A stretch of 64,000 nt of DNA from Zoogloea sp016790385 (GCF_041916735.1 NZ_JAYRYY010000002.1), one strand, 5' to 3'; shown: positions 1 to 9,856, counted from the first letter of the stretch. Program-made: numbers and translations. Notes: generated from the sequence alone by a model not told the origin.

Positions 1-1047
1 GCGCATCAGGCCGACTACGATCGCTACTACCAGCAACTCGCCAAGTACGGCGGCCCCACCGGCACTGGTGCAGGCCAGAACCCGGCAGACCAGCTCCGTC
101 TGGAACAGCTCGCTGACCGCCTCGAAGCGCTGATCCCGGGCAGAGACGCTGCCATCCTCGACATCGGTTGCGGCGCCGGCGGGCTGCTTCAGGTGCTCCA
201 CCGTCGCGGATACACGCGGGCCGAAGGTCTGGACCCGGACCCGGCTGCCGTGGCCACTGCCCGCGCCCTCGGCCTCCCGGTGCGTGCCGGTCTTGCCACC
301 GAATCCCCCGGGCTTTACGCAGGCTGCGATTTCAAGCTGATCGTGCTGTCCCACGTGGCGGAGCACCTGCGCGACCTGGACTGGATCGACGGTCTGTCCC
401 GGCTGCTCGCCCCCGACGGCGCGCTCTATGTCGAAGTGCCCGACCCCCGGGGCTACGACTGCACCCACCGCCCGCCGCTCTACTACTTCGACAGCGAGCA
501 CATCAACCACTTCAGCCCGCGCGCCCTGCGCCGGCTGTTCACGAGGATGGGGCTGCACCCGACGGCCTTTCCGGCCACCCCGCTCATCCTCTCTGACGGC
601 ACGCCCTACCCGGCCTTTGCCGGGATCGCCACCAGGGTGCCGACGGGCATCGACGGGGGCGGTGACGGGGACGCCCCCTGCGTGGACGCCCTGCGCCGCT
701 ATCTCTCCGACAGCCTGAAGCGGAGCGCCGCCAGCCTGCGCATCGAGCCCCCTCTTGGCCCGGGCGCCGTGCTGGTCTGGGGCGCCGGCTCGTGGACACA
801 ACGCCTGCTCGGGCTGGGGGCGATTCCGCTGGCACAGACCAGGGCCTTTCTCGACAGCGCCACCAACAAGCAAGGGCGTCAACTCGCCGGAAAGCCCATC
901 GTGGCCCCCGCCGATGGACTAAGTCGTCACCCGAACGCACAAGTTCTTGTCTGCGTCGCCGTAAACCCCCATCAAATCGGGGCCGAGATCGCCCGCCTGG
1001 AACCTGGCCACGCCCGTAGCCTGCACTTCATCACTGAGCCCACATGA
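1..1047 (+). CDS. SAM-dependent methyltransferase (5' end outside window)
   Basis: The frame is open from base 1, so the start lies off the left edge and 348 residues are visible. A class I SAM-binding glycine-rich loop (ILDIGCGAGG) sits near residues 51-60, followed by the acidic GLDPDP stretch near 77. After the methyltransferase fold, a C-terminal segment around residue 257 (VLVWGAGSWTQRLL) resembles the Rossmann-like tail of sugar C-methyltransferases. It overlaps the next gene by four bases (ATGA), so it is the upstream member of a translationally coupled glycan operon. The precise sugar acceptor cannot be read from the sequence. Confidence 0.85.
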   Translation, partial: AHQADYDRYYQQLAKYGGPTGTGAGQNPADQLRLEQLADRLEALIPGRDAAILDIGCGAGGLLQVLHRRGYTRAEGLDPDPAAVATARALGLPVRAGLATESPGLYAGCDFKLIVLSHVAEHLRDLDWIDGLSRLLAPDGALYVEVPDPRGYDCTHRPPLYYFDSEHINHFSPRALRRLFTRMGLHPTAFPATPLILSDGTPYPAFAGIATRVPTGIDGGGDGDAPCVDALRRYLSDSLKRSAASLRIEPPLGPGAVLVWGAGSWTQRLLGLGAIPLAQTRAFLDSATNKQGRQLAGKPIVAPADGLSRHPNAQVLVCVAVNPHQIGAEIARLEPGHARSLHFITEPT

Positions 1048-2843
1048 AAGTTTCCGAACGCATCGCCGACTGGCTGGCCGATCACGGCATCGAGCAGGTG
1101 TTCACCGTCACCGGCGGCGGCGCCATGTACCTCAATCAGGCCCTGGCCAGCCACCCGCGCCTGAAATGCACCTTCATGCACCACGAGCAAGCCTGCGCCA
1201 TGGCCGCCGAGGGCTACGCCCGGGTGGCCGGCAAGCCCGCCGTGGTGATGGTGACCACCGGCCCCGGCGGCATCAACGCCCTCAACGGGGTGTTTGGCGC
1301 CTTCACCGACTCGATCCCCATGCTGGTCATTGGCGGGCAGGTCAAGCGTGCCACCTGCCTCGAATACACCCCCGTGCCGGGCCTGCGGCAACTGGGCGAT
1401 CAGGAAGGCCCGGTGGTCGCCATGGCCCGCCCTGTCACCAAGCTGGCCGAGAGCGTGGGCAGCCCCGAAGCCCTGGTCGAATTGCTCCCCCGCGCCCTCG
1501 CCACCGCCATCGGCGGGCGCCCCGGCCCGGTATGGCTCGACATCCCCCTCGACGTGCAGTCGGCCGAATGCCCGCCCCTGCCGGCCTTCACGGCCCCGTC
1601 CCCGCAAGCCCCGGCCGATCTGGCCGATGCCTGCCACCGGATTGCCACCACGCTGCGCAAAGCCCACCGCCCGCTGATCATCGCCGGCACGGGCGTGCGT
1701 CTGGCCGGCGCCGGCAACGCCCTGCTGGACTTTGCCGAAGCCCACGGCATCCCGGTGGCCACGGCCTGGACCCACGATCTCATCGCCAGCGACCACCCCC
1801 TGTTCGCCGGCCGCCCGGGCACAATCGGCACCCGCGCCGGTAACTTCTGCGCCCAGAACGCCGACTGCGTCATCGTCATCGGCTCGCGCCTCAACATCCG
1901 CCAGGTGAGCTACAACTGGGACAGCTTTGCCAGGGACGCTTTCATCGCCCAGATTGACGTGGACCCGGCCGAGCTGGCCAAGCCCTTCGTCCAGCCCCAC
2001 CTGCGTCTGGCCTGCGATGCCCGGCTGTTCATCGACGCCCTCACCGCCGCCTGCGCCGACGGCCTGCCGGATGTCCGCCCCTGGTCCGCCTGGTGCCGCG
2101 ATATCCGCGCCCGCTACCCTTTGGGCGGCGCGCCAACCGACAGCCCGCAGCTCCACCCCTACGCCCTGGTGGAGCGTATCTTCACGCAACTGCGCGACGA
2201 CGACATCGTGGTCTGCGGCAACGCCTCGGCCTGCATCCTGCCCTTCCAGGTGGGACGCCTGAAGGCCGGCCAGCGCATGTTCAGCAACTCCGGCTCGGCG
2301 TCCATGGGCTACGACCTGCCCGCCGCCATCGGCGCCGCCCAGGCCGCCGGCAGCCGCCGGGTGGTGTGCTTCGCCGGCGACGGCAGCCTGCAGATGAACA
2401 TCCAGGAACTCCAGACCCTCAAGACCCTGGGCCTGGACGTGCTCATCGTATTGATCGACAACGGCGGCTACCTTTCCATCCGCCAGACCCACGAGAACTT
2501 CTTCGGCCGCATCGTTGGTGCCACCCCGGCATCGGGGGTCGAATTTCCCGACTTTGCCCGGGTGGCTGCGGCCTACGGACTGGAGGCCGTCAGCATCGCC
2601 ACACCTGCCGACCTGCCCGCCCTCGACGCCGCCCTGGCCCGCCGCGGCCCGACCCTCATCGCCGCCCGGGTGGACCCGGCCCCCGGCTTCGAGCCCCGGA
2701 TCAAGTCCCGCGCCCTGCCCGAGGGGGGCTTCGCCACCCCCGAGCTGGACGACATGTTCCCTTTCCTGCCCCCGGCCGAGCTGGCCGCGGTGCGTGCCGA
2801 GGCGCGCCGCCTCCGTGCCTGGACGGGTGGAGCTGGCGCATGA
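1044..2843 (+). CDS. Thiamine diphosphate-dependent enzyme, acetolactate synthase-like
   Basis: 599 residues with the three-domain layout of the acetohydroxyacid synthase/pyruvate decarboxylase family. The catalytic glutamate is in FMHHEQACAMA (E48), and the diphosphate-binding GDGSLQMN motif lies near residues 445-452, ending in DNGGY. In biosynthetic AHAS one expects a small regulatory subunit next door; none is present here. The gene instead sits between sugar methyltransferases and a NeuB-type gene. By context it may act on a nucleotide sugar, as YerE does when it adds a two-carbon branch to a keto sugar, but that is inference. It overlaps both neighbours by four bases (ATGA). Confidence 0.85.
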   Translation: MKVSERIADWLADHGIEQVFTVTGGGAMYLNQALASHPRLKCTFMHHEQACAMAAEGYARVAGKPAVVMVTTGPGGINALNGVFGAFTDSIPMLVIGGQVKRATCLEYTPVPGLRQLGDQEGPVVAMARPVTKLAESVGSPEALVELLPRALATAIGGRPGPVWLDIPLDVQSAECPPLPAFTAPSPQAPADLADACHRIATTLRKAHRPLIIAGTGVRLAGAGNALLDFAEAHGIPVATAWTHDLIASDHPLFAGRPGTIGTRAGNFCAQNADCVIVIGSRLNIRQVSYNWDSFARDAFIAQIDVDPAELAKPFVQPHLRLACDARLFIDALTAACADGLPDVRPWSAWCRDIRARYPLGGAPTDSPQLHPYALVERIFTQLRDDDIVVCGNASACILPFQVGRLKAGQRMFSNSGSASMGYDLPAAIGAAQAAGSRRVVCFAGDGSLQMNIQELQTLKTLGLDVLIVLIDNGGYLSIRQTHENFFGRIVGATPASGVEFPDFARVAAAYGLEAVSIATPADLPALDAALARRGPTLIAARVDPAPGFEPRIKSRALPEGGFATPELDDMFPFLPPAELAAVRAEARRLRAWTGGAGA

Positions 2844-3940
2844 GCGCCACGGGCTTTCCGTCCCTGAGCTTCGAGGACGCCGACGCCGCCCTGGTGGAAG
2901 CACGCCGGGATGGCGTCCTGATCTTCGGCTGCGGCAGCTTCGCCCGGGATCTCCACGCCGCCCTCGTCGGCCTGGGCATCACCGTGCGGGGCTTCGTTGT
3001 CTCCCGCGGCGCGGCATCCCGATTCGCCGACCTCCCGGTGGCCCCCCTCACGGCCCTCCCCGGCGGCTGGACCACCCTGCCCCTGTGGATCGGCGTATTC
3101 AATCGCGAACCCGGCTCCGATCACGCTGCCCTGGCTTCCGCCTGCGAAGCCGCTGGCTTTTCCCGCGTCCTGCTGCCCCAGCAGTACTGCGAAGCCCTCG
3201 GCGGCAGCATGGGCTGGCGTTACTGGCTGGACGAGCGGCAGGGTTACGCCGCCCGCGCGTCCGAACTGCACGACAGCTTCGCCCAGTTGGAAGACGAACC
3301 CAGCCGCGCCTTCCTCGCCGACATCCTGCGCTACCGGCTGGGCCAGATCCGGGGCATCCCCTCCGCTCCCGTCTGCGGCCCCCAGTACTTCCCCGACTTT
3401 CTCACCGGCCTCGCCCGCGGCCCGCTGGGCTTCGTGGATGCGGGCGCCTACAACGGCGACACCCTGGCCGAAGCCCGGCGACACCTGCCCTTGCGGGAGG
3501 CCTGGGCCTTCGAGCCCGACCCGGCCAACTTCCCGCTTCTTGCCGAGCGGGCCCGGAGCCTGGGCATACCGGTCACCTGTCTGCCCTGCGGTGTGTCCTC
3601 GGAGAATGCCAGCCTGGCGTTTTCCGGTGGGCACGGCGAAGCCAGCACCCTGGGCGGAGAAGGCAACAGCCACATCCAGGTGCTACGCCTCGACGACTGC
3701 CTGCCCAACGCCCGGGTGGACTACCTGAAGCTGGATGTGGAGGGCCACGAGATGGAGGCTCTGACTGGTGCCGAAGCCCTCATCCGCCGCAACCGCCCCA
3801 TCCTCGCCATCGCCGGCTACCACCGCCGTGACGACCTGTGGCGCATCCCCGCCTGGATCGCCAGCCTCGATCTCAACTACCGGCTGCGCCTGCGTATCCA
3901 CGCCCATAACTCCTTCGACGCGGTCTTTTACGCTTACTGA
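2840..3940 (+). CDS. FkbM family methyltransferase
   Basis: 366 residues. The start at 2840 overlaps the previous stop (ATGA); the frame is open further upstream but that part runs antisense-like over the TPP enzyme gene. Residues 1-90 form a small Rossmann-like domain (LIFGCGSFARDL). From about residue 190 there is an FkbM-type SAM methyltransferase, with FVDAGAYNGDT near 197 as the SAM loop and LKLDVEGHEMEAL near 296 as the family signature. FkbM enzymes usually O-methylate sugars or polyketides. In this operon a surface-glycan sugar is the likely substrate. Confidence 0.85.
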   Translation: MSATGFPSLSFEDADAALVEARRDGVLIFGCGSFARDLHAALVGLGITVRGFVVSRGAASRFADLPVAPLTALPGGWTTLPLWIGVFNREPGSDHAALASACEAAGFSRVLLPQQYCEALGGSMGWRYWLDERQGYAARASELHDSFAQLEDEPSRAFLADILRYRLGQIRGIPSAPVCGPQYFPDFLTGLARGPLGFVDAGAYNGDTLAEARRHLPLREAWAFEPDPANFPLLAERARSLGIPVTCLPCGVSSENASLAFSGGHGEASTLGGEGNSHIQVLRLDDCLPNARVDYLKLDVEGHEMEALTGAEALIRRNRPILAIAGYHRRDDLWRIPAWIASLDLNYRLRLRIHAHNSFDAVFYAY

Positions 3941-3948
3941 GGTCCATC

Positions 3949-5040
3949 ATGAGCCACGCCATCTTCGAAAACCTGTTCATCCTCGAACTCGCCAACAACC
4001 ATTGGGGGCGCCTCGAGCGCGGGCTGCGCATCGTCAATGACTTTGCCCAGGTGGTGCGCTTCAACAACGTGCGGGCGGCCATCAAACTACAGTTCCGCGA
4101 GGTGGACCACTTCATCCACAAGGACTTCCGTGGCCGCGAGGACATTCGCTACGTCAAGAAAACCGAGGCCACCCGGCTCAGCAAGGCCGAGTACCGGACC
4201 CTGGTGAAGGCCATCAAGGAGCGCAACTGCATTCCCATGGCCACAGCCTTTGACGAGGCCTCGGTGGATCTGTGCGAAGAGCTGGATCTCCCCATCATCA
4301 AGATCGCCAGCTCCGACATCAACGACTGGTTCCTCATCGAACGCATCGCCGAGACGCGCAAGCCGGTCATCGTGTCCACCGGTGGCTCCACCCAGAAGGA
4401 CATCGACGACATGGTGACCTTCTTCGCCAACCGCAACATCCCGCTGGCGGTGAACCACTGCGTCTCCATCTACCCGAGCGAGGATGACGAGCTGGAACTG
4501 AACCAGATCGACTTTCTGCGCCAGCGCTATCCGAAGAACGTCATCGGCCTGTCCACCCACGAGTACCACGACTGGACATCGTCGATGCTGATCTCATACG
4601 CCAAGGGCGCCCGCACCTGGGAACGCCACATCGACGTGGAAGAGGAGGGCATCCCCGTGTCGCCCTACTGCTCCCTGCCCCATCAGATCGACCAATGGTT
4701 CAAGGCTTTCCACAAGGCGGTCGAGATGTGCGGCGGGACAGGCACAGCCAAACGTGTACCCAAGAGGAAGGAAACGGAATATCTGGACGGGCTGGTCCGC
4801 GGGGTTTACGCCAAGCGCGACCTCCCCGCCGGCTACGAGCTCCACCACCAGAACCTGGAAGACGACTTCTACCTCGCCATCCCCCTGCAGAAGGGCCAGC
4901 TATCCTGCCGCGAAACGATGAACGGCCTCAAACTGACCCGCCCCGTCACCAAGGATTCCCCGCTGGAAATCGACGACGTGGACAGCCCGTATTCCCAGAA
5001 CGAAGCCCTCCGCAAGCTGATTTACAGCCGCGGCCTGTAA
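3949..5040 (+). CDS. NeuB-family nonulosonic acid synthase with SAF domain
   Basis: 363 residues in two parts. An N-terminal TIM-barrel domain of the N-acetylneuraminate/pseudaminate/legionaminate synthase family spans roughly 1-280 (ELANNHWG at the start, KIASSDINDW, GLSTHEYHDW, and ERHIDVEEEG corresponding to the usual EKHFTLD). A C-terminal SAF (antifreeze-like) domain starts near LVRGVYAKRDLPAGYEL. The family condenses phosphoenolpyruvate with a hexose-derived aldose. Several core motifs diverge from typical NeuB (THEYHDW instead of SDHT), so the exact sugar is unknown. It lies upstream of flagellin, where such synthases commonly serve flagellin glycosylation. Confidence 0.8.
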   Translation: MSHAIFENLFILELANNHWGRLERGLRIVNDFAQVVRFNNVRAAIKLQFREVDHFIHKDFRGREDIRYVKKTEATRLSKAEYRTLVKAIKERNCIPMATAFDEASVDLCEELDLPIIKIASSDINDWFLIERIAETRKPVIVSTGGSTQKDIDDMVTFFANRNIPLAVNHCVSIYPSEDDELELNQIDFLRQRYPKNVIGLSTHEYHDWTSSMLISYAKGARTWERHIDVEEEGIPVSPYCSLPHQIDQWFKAFHKAVEMCGGTGTAKRVPKRKETEYLDGLVRGVYAKRDLPAGYELHHQNLEDDFYLAIPLQKGQLSCRETMNGLKLTRPVTKDSPLEIDDVDSPYSQNEALRKLIYSRGL

Positions 5041-5058
5041 GCCTCGCGCCCTCGGACC

Positions 5059-6117
5059 ATGCCCGCTCGGACACTCCCGTCGCCCGCCAGCCCCGCCGTT
5101 CATGGCCGGCTGGAGGCGCTGCTGGGCCACCTGGACACCGGGCGCCTCGACCGTCAGCGGATATTCGTGACCGGGGGAACAGGCTTCTTCGGCTACTGGC
5201 TGCTGAGCCTGTTCGACCTGCTGGACCGTCAGGGCCTTGATCTGAAGGTCTGTGTGCTGTCCCGCGAGCCGGACGCCTTCCTGGCCCGGGCGCCCTTCTT
5301 CATCCGCGCGCCCTGGCTGGAATGGCAGCAGGGGGACATCAAGGATTTCGGCGCCGTGCCCGCCTCCGACCTCCTGATCCACGCCGCCACCGATACGGAT
5401 GCCGCCGCCCATCGCCACCCGCTGGCAATCATGGACGACATCCTGCTTGGCACCCGCCACACCCTTGCGCGGGCTCGGGAGGCCGGCGTGCGCCGCGCCC
5501 TCTATGTCAGCTCAGGCGCCGTGTACGGCCGACAGCCCGCCGAGGTCGAACACATTGCCGAGGACGCCGCCTTTGCCTGCGACCCGATGCATCCGGGCAG
5601 CGCCTACGGCGAAGCCAAACGCGCCGCCGAACAATGGTGCCTGCAATTCGGCCTTCAGCATGGCATCGAGATTCCCGTCGCGCGCTGTTTCGCCTTTGTC
5701 GGCACCGGCCTGCCCCTGGACGGCCACTTCGCCATCGGAAACTTCATCCGCGATGCCCTGGCCGGCCAGACCATCCAGGTGGGTGGCGACGGCAGCCCCT
5801 TGCGCAGCTACCTCTACGGCGCCGACCTCGCGATCTGGCTGCTCGCCCTCCTGCTCCGCGGGCAGCACGGCCGGGCCTACAACGTCGGAGCCGATCAAGC
5901 CGTATCGATTGCCGAACTGGCCCATCGGGTGCGCGACACCCTCGCCCCCGACGTCCAGGTCCACATCGCCTGCGGCCACGACGACAAGGCCGAGCGCAAC
6001 CGTTACATCCCGTCCATCCAGCGGGCACGCCACGAATTGGCGTTGGACGCCTGGACCCCCCTGGAGCAGGCCATCCGCCTGACGGCGGAACTCGCCGCTC
6101 CCGAACCGCAACCCTGA
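5059..6117 (+). CDS. NAD-dependent epimerase/dehydratase (extended SDR)
   Basis: 352 residues. The NAD-binding TGGTGFFG motif lies near residues 38-45, SSGAVYG precedes the active site, and the catalytic YGEAK (Y-x-x-x-K) is near 182-186. This is the layout of nucleotide-sugar 4-epimerases, 4,6-dehydratases and reductases. It starts 18 bases after the NeuB-like gene and ends 7 bases before the large glycosyltransferase, so all are probably one transcript. It likely makes or modifies the nucleotide sugar used by that transferase. Confidence 0.85.
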   Translation: MPARTLPSPASPAVHGRLEALLGHLDTGRLDRQRIFVTGGTGFFGYWLLSLFDLLDRQGLDLKVCVLSREPDAFLARAPFFIRAPWLEWQQGDIKDFGAVPASDLLIHAATDTDAAAHRHPLAIMDDILLGTRHTLARAREAGVRRALYVSSGAVYGRQPAEVEHIAEDAAFACDPMHPGSAYGEAKRAAEQWCLQFGLQHGIEIPVARCFAFVGTGLPLDGHFAIGNFIRDALAGQTIQVGGDGSPLRSYLYGADLAIWLLALLLRGQHGRAYNVGADQAVSIAELAHRVRDTLAPDVQVHIACGHDDKAERNRYIPSIQRARHELALDAWTPLEQAIRLTAELAAPEPQP

Positions 6118-6124
6118 GCAGTCG

Positions 6125-9100
6125 ATGACCGCCATGCGCCAACTCTTTTCCGCCCCCCGCCGCCCGTACTACATCGATGCGCCGGCCTACCGGCGCACGT
6201 CGGCGGGCATCCGGGTCCTGCACCTGCTATGCCATGCCCTCAACAGCATCGGGGAGGAAGCCTACGTCTACCCCACCGAGACCCATCCGGCCCTCAACAC
6301 GCCCCTCGTCACCCCCGAGCTCATCGAACGCCACCGGGCCGCCGGCCGCGAACCGATTGTCGTCTATCCGGAAGTCGTCCGCGGCAACCCGCGCAAGGCG
6401 GCCTCCGTAGTGCGCTACGTGCTCAACCGGGCCGGGCTGCTGGGAGGAGACAGCGCCTATGCCGACACCGAACTCGTCTTCGGATTTGGCCTCAATGCTC
6501 TTCCGGAAGGCGCCGATCCGCAGAACATCCTGTTTCTGCCGCCCATCGATACGGCGATCTTCAACAACCTCGACAACCCCCTCGACACGCAGCGCAGCGG
6601 CATCCTGCTCTACCCGGGCCGGCATCAGGCCGCCCTTTCCCAACACCCCGGGCTGGCGGCCGAGGCGACCCTGATCACCTACAGCTGGCCCGAGAGCCAC
6701 GAGGCGCTGGCGGAGCTGCTGCGCCGCAGTGAGGTGGTGTATTGCTTCGAATCCACCGCCATCGCCGCCGAGGCGGCCCTGTGCGGCTGCCCGGCCGTGA
6801 TCCTCCCATCGCCCTTCTTCAACGGTGTCGCGCTGAGCGAGGCCGAGATCGGCCGCAACGGGATCGCCCTGAACGACTCGCCGGAGGAAGTGGCCTTTGC
6901 GCGACGCACCGTCGGCTTGATGTGGGACGCCTATCAGGCGGCCGAGACACGCTTCTGGACACAGCTCGACCACTTCGTCGCCACCACCCAGGCCATGCCG
7001 GTGAACGACGTGGCGACACAGCTCGCCGAAGCCCCCGCGGCAACGGAGGCCCGGCAGATCTACGCGCTATGGCGCAAACGTCAGAGCCTTCAGGAGATCG
7101 ACGCTCAACTCCTCGCCGAACGCATGGTGCTCAAATGGACCCAGCGCCCCGGCCTGCACCTGCTCGTAGCGCTGCATCCGGGGGAGGAAAACCTCCTCGC
7201 CGACACCCTCGACAGCCTCGCCGCCCAGCTTTATCCCGAATGGCTGCTGACGGTCGTCACAGCCCTGCCCACCCCGGAAGGCCTGGACGACATTCCCAAC
7301 CTGCAATGGCTGTCGGTACGCGACCCGGCCCATATCAACTATGTCATCGACGAGATGGCCGCCGCCTCGCCCGGAACCTGGCTGGCCCGCATCGACCCGG
7401 GGGTCACCCTTGAGCCCCACACCCTTCAGATCATCGCCGACTACATCAACCACCGCCCCGATTGGCGCCTGATCTACTGCGACGAGGACACCCGCGACAG
7501 CGACGGCACGTACACCCAGCCCCTGTTCAAGCCCGACTTCAATCTCGATCTGCTCCGCTCCCAGGCCTATTTCGGCAGCCTGGTGTTCGTCGAAAAACAG
7601 ACTTTCCTCGCCGCCGGCCGATACGGTCAGCACGCCGGCGCCGAAAACTACGACCTCAGCCTGCGCGCCCTCGACCACGCGGGCGAGGCGGCCATCGGTC
7701 ACATCAGCCAGATGCTGGCCCACCTCGCCCGAGATTCACACCGTGCCATGGCACCCGGTGCCGAAAGGGCCGCCCTGGCCGATCACCTGGTGCGCCGCGG
7801 CCTGGATGCTGTCATCCACGACGGCGCCCTGTTCGGCACCCGTCGCGTGGAATACCGCTGGAATGAGGCCCCGCTGGTCAGCATCATCATCCAGACCCGC
7901 GACCGGGAAGAGTATCTGCGCCCCCTGCTGGAGAGCATCGCCACCCGCACCCGCTACCCCCACTACGAGGTGGTGGTGGTGGACAACGACAGCACCGACC
8001 CGGATGCCCGCCAGTTTCTGGCCCAACTTTGCAACGTGGCACCTTGGACAGACCGGGCCCACGTCGTCGCCTGCCCCGGCACCTTCAGCTACGCGCGTGG
8101 TGCCAATACCGGGGCCTCCGCGGCGCGGGGCGACTACCTGCTCTTCCTCGACAATGACACCCACGTGGTACAGGAAGACTGGCTGGATCGCATGATGTCC
8201 CTGGCCTGCCGGCCCGACGTCGGCATCGTCGGACCCCGCCTCACCTACCCGGAAACCGCCAAAGTGCAGCAGGCCGGCTGGATCCTCGGACTGCGCGGCA
8301 CCGCCGCCAGCGTGTGGAACAACGACGCGGAAATCACCGACGCGGGCTACATGGGCCGCGCCCTGTGCGAACAGAACGTGAGCGCGGTATGCGGCTCGGC
8401 CCTGCTCGTGCGGCGCACCCTCTTCAATCAACTGGGCGGCATGGATCGCGAGCGCTTTCCCCTCGTCCATAGTGCCCTCGACCTGTGCCTGCGCACCGCC
8501 GACGCCGGACTCAAAGTGGTGTGGACCCCCTACGCCATGCTGGTCCATTACGACGCGATCTCCCTCAAAGCCCGCCAGCGCAAGCCCGAAGGCGCCCTCG
8601 CCGACCTGCTCGAAGCCCTGGATGCCAATGATCGGCTGCTCCAGCGCTGGCTGCCACGCTTGGCCAACGACCCGGCCTACAACCGCAACCTGAGCCTGGC
8701 CGACGCCTTCAAGCCGGAACATGTTGCCCCCATCGACTGGGATACCCACTTCCACGACCGGCCGCGCATCCTCGGCGTACCGCTCACCGGTGGCGCGGGG
8801 GAATACCGCCTGCGCGCGCCTCTGCGCGCCATCGGTCAGGCAGGCCTTGCCCAGACGATGATCTGCGAACCGCCCCAGGCCTTTTCGGTGCGCATCCTGT
8901 CTCCCATAGAGCTGGCCCGCGCCGCCCCCGACTCGATCATCCTGCACCAACCCCTCGACGATCCGCAGACCGACGCCCTTGAAGCCTATGCGTGCTACAC
9001 CCCGCACGTTAAACGCATCATCACCATCGACGACCTGATCACAGCACTGCCGAAAAAGAACTCCTTCTACAAGTCCGGCTTCAAGGATGCCCGGCCACGC

Positions 9101-9757
9101 CTGCGCCGCACCCTGGGCATGGCCGACCGGCTGGTGGTGAGCACCCGTCCCCTGGCCGATATCTGCGCCGACATGATCGACGACATCCGGATCATGCCCA
9201 ACTGTCTGGAGAGCACCCTCTGGGGAGATGTGATGCCGCCGCGCCTGCCACGCAAGAAACCGCGGGTCGGCTGGGCCGGCGCCCAGCAGCACCTGGGTGA
9301 TCTGGAACTTATATACAGCGTCGTTGAAACCCTGGCCGACGAAGTGGACTGGATCTTCATGGGCATGTGCCCGGACCCGCTCCGACCCTTCGTGAAGGAA
9401 TCCCACGGCTTCGTGCAGGATTTTCGGCTCTATCCGCAGGCCCTCGCCCGGCTTGACCTGGATCTGGCCATCGCTCCTCTGGAGATTCATGCATTCAACG
9501 AGTGCAAGAGCAACCTGCGGCTGCTCGAATACGGTGCCATGGGCTGGCCGGTCATCTGTACCGACATCTACCCGTACCAGAATGCCCCGGTCACCCGTCT
9601 GCCCAACGACCCGCAAAGATGGATCGCCACCATCCGCGAACAGCTTGCCGAGCCCGAAGCGCTACGCGCCGCCGGCCTTGACCTGCAACGCTGGGTGGCG
9701 GACGGCTTCATCCTCGAAAACCACGCTACAAGCTGGTTTGCTGCCTACGGACCATGA
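6125..9757 (+). CDS. Large multi-domain glycosyltransferase (GT2 plus GT4-like modules)
   Basis: 1210 residues. Residues 1-300 look like a GT-B-type module (YPEVVRGNPRKA, SEVVYCFESTAIAAEA). A first, degenerate GT2-like module lies around 335-560. A full GT2 domain begins near 581 (PLVSIIIQTRDREEYL) and has the metal-binding LFLDNDTHV near 673. A C-terminal GT4-like domain runs from about 878 (RPRILGVPLTGG), with KPRVGWAGAQQHLGDL near 1044 and LLEYGAMGWPVICTD near 1132. No signal peptide is visible, so it is cytoplasmic. It lies just before fliC and is the best candidate for flagellin or surface-glycan assembly. An in-frame ATG at 6134 is an alternative start. Confidence 0.85.
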   Translation: MTAMRQLFSAPRRPYYIDAPAYRRTSAGIRVLHLLCHALNSIGEEAYVYPTETHPALNTPLVTPELIERHRAAGREPIVVYPEVVRGNPRKAASVVRYVLNRAGLLGGDSAYADTELVFGFGLNALPEGADPQNILFLPPIDTAIFNNLDNPLDTQRSGILLYPGRHQAALSQHPGLAAEATLITYSWPESHEALAELLRRSEVVYCFESTAIAAEAALCGCPAVILPSPFFNGVALSEAEIGRNGIALNDSPEEVAFARRTVGLMWDAYQAAETRFWTQLDHFVATTQAMPVNDVATQLAEAPAATEARQIYALWRKRQSLQEIDAQLLAERMVLKWTQRPGLHLLVALHPGEENLLADTLDSLAAQLYPEWLLTVVTALPTPEGLDDIPNLQWLSVRDPAHINYVIDEMAAASPGTWLARIDPGVTLEPHTLQIIADYINHRPDWRLIYCDEDTRDSDGTYTQPLFKPDFNLDLLRSQAYFGSLVFVEKQTFLAAGRYGQHAGAENYDLSLRALDHAGEAAIGHISQMLAHLARDSHRAMAPGAERAALADHLVRRGLDAVIHDGALFGTRRVEYRWNEAPLVSIIIQTRDREEYLRPLLESIATRTRYPHYEVVVVDNDSTDPDARQFLAQLCNVAPWTDRAHVVACPGTFSYARGANTGASAARGDYLLFLDNDTHVVQEDWLDRMMSLACRPDVGIVGPRLTYPETAKVQQAGWILGLRGTAASVWNNDAEITDAGYMGRALCEQNVSAVCGSALLVRRTLFNQLGGMDRERFPLVHSALDLCLRTADAGLKVVWTPYAMLVHYDAISLKARQRKPEGALADLLEALDANDRLLQRWLPRLANDPAYNRNLSLADAFKPEHVAPIDWDTHFHDRPRILGVPLTGGAGEYRLRAPLRAIGQAGLAQTMICEPPQAFSVRILSPIELARAAPDSIILHQPLDDPQTDALEAYACYTPHVKRIITIDDLITALPKKNSFYKSGFKDARPRLRRTLGMADRLVVSTRPLADICADMIDDIRIMPNCLESTLWGDVMPPRLPRKKPRVGWAGAQQHLGDLELIYSVVETLADEVDWIFMGMCPDPLRPFVKESHGFVQDFRLYPQALARLDLDLAIAPLEIHAFNECKSNLRLLEYGAMGWPVICTDIYPYQNAPVTRLPNDPQRWIATIREQLAEPEALRAAGLDLQRWVADGFILENHATSWFAAYGP

Positions 9758-9829
9758 AGGTCAACGCTCACTAGCCTGAAAGCATATTGATAACCGGTCA
9801 AAAACCCAGCATTTTCGCGACTCTCGGCC

Positions 9830-9856
9830 TAAAGCTTTGTTTTTTCGGGCCGCTAT
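9830..9856 (+). promoter_or_regulatory. Sigma-28 (FliA) type promoter P1 of fliC
   Basis: TAAAGCTT (9830-9837), an 11-base spacer, then GCCGCTAT (9849-9856). This matches the FliA consensus TAAAGTTT-N11-GCCGATAA at 13 of 16 positions with exact spacing. It would give a leader of about 180 bases before fliC. Confidence 0.7.

Noticed and set aside
1044..2843. Biosynthetic acetolactate synthase large subunit (ilvB)
   Set aside because: No ilvN or ilvC nearby and the gene is locked in a sugar-modification operon by four-base overlaps.
972..2903. 643-codon open frame antisense to the TPP enzyme gene
   Set aside because: Low-complexity Gly/Ala/Val product typical of antisense frames in GC-rich DNA; the plus-strand gene has clear family motifs.
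7736..9616. 626-codon open frame antisense to the glycosyltransferase
   Set aside because: No recognisable domain, and the opposite strand is well conserved.
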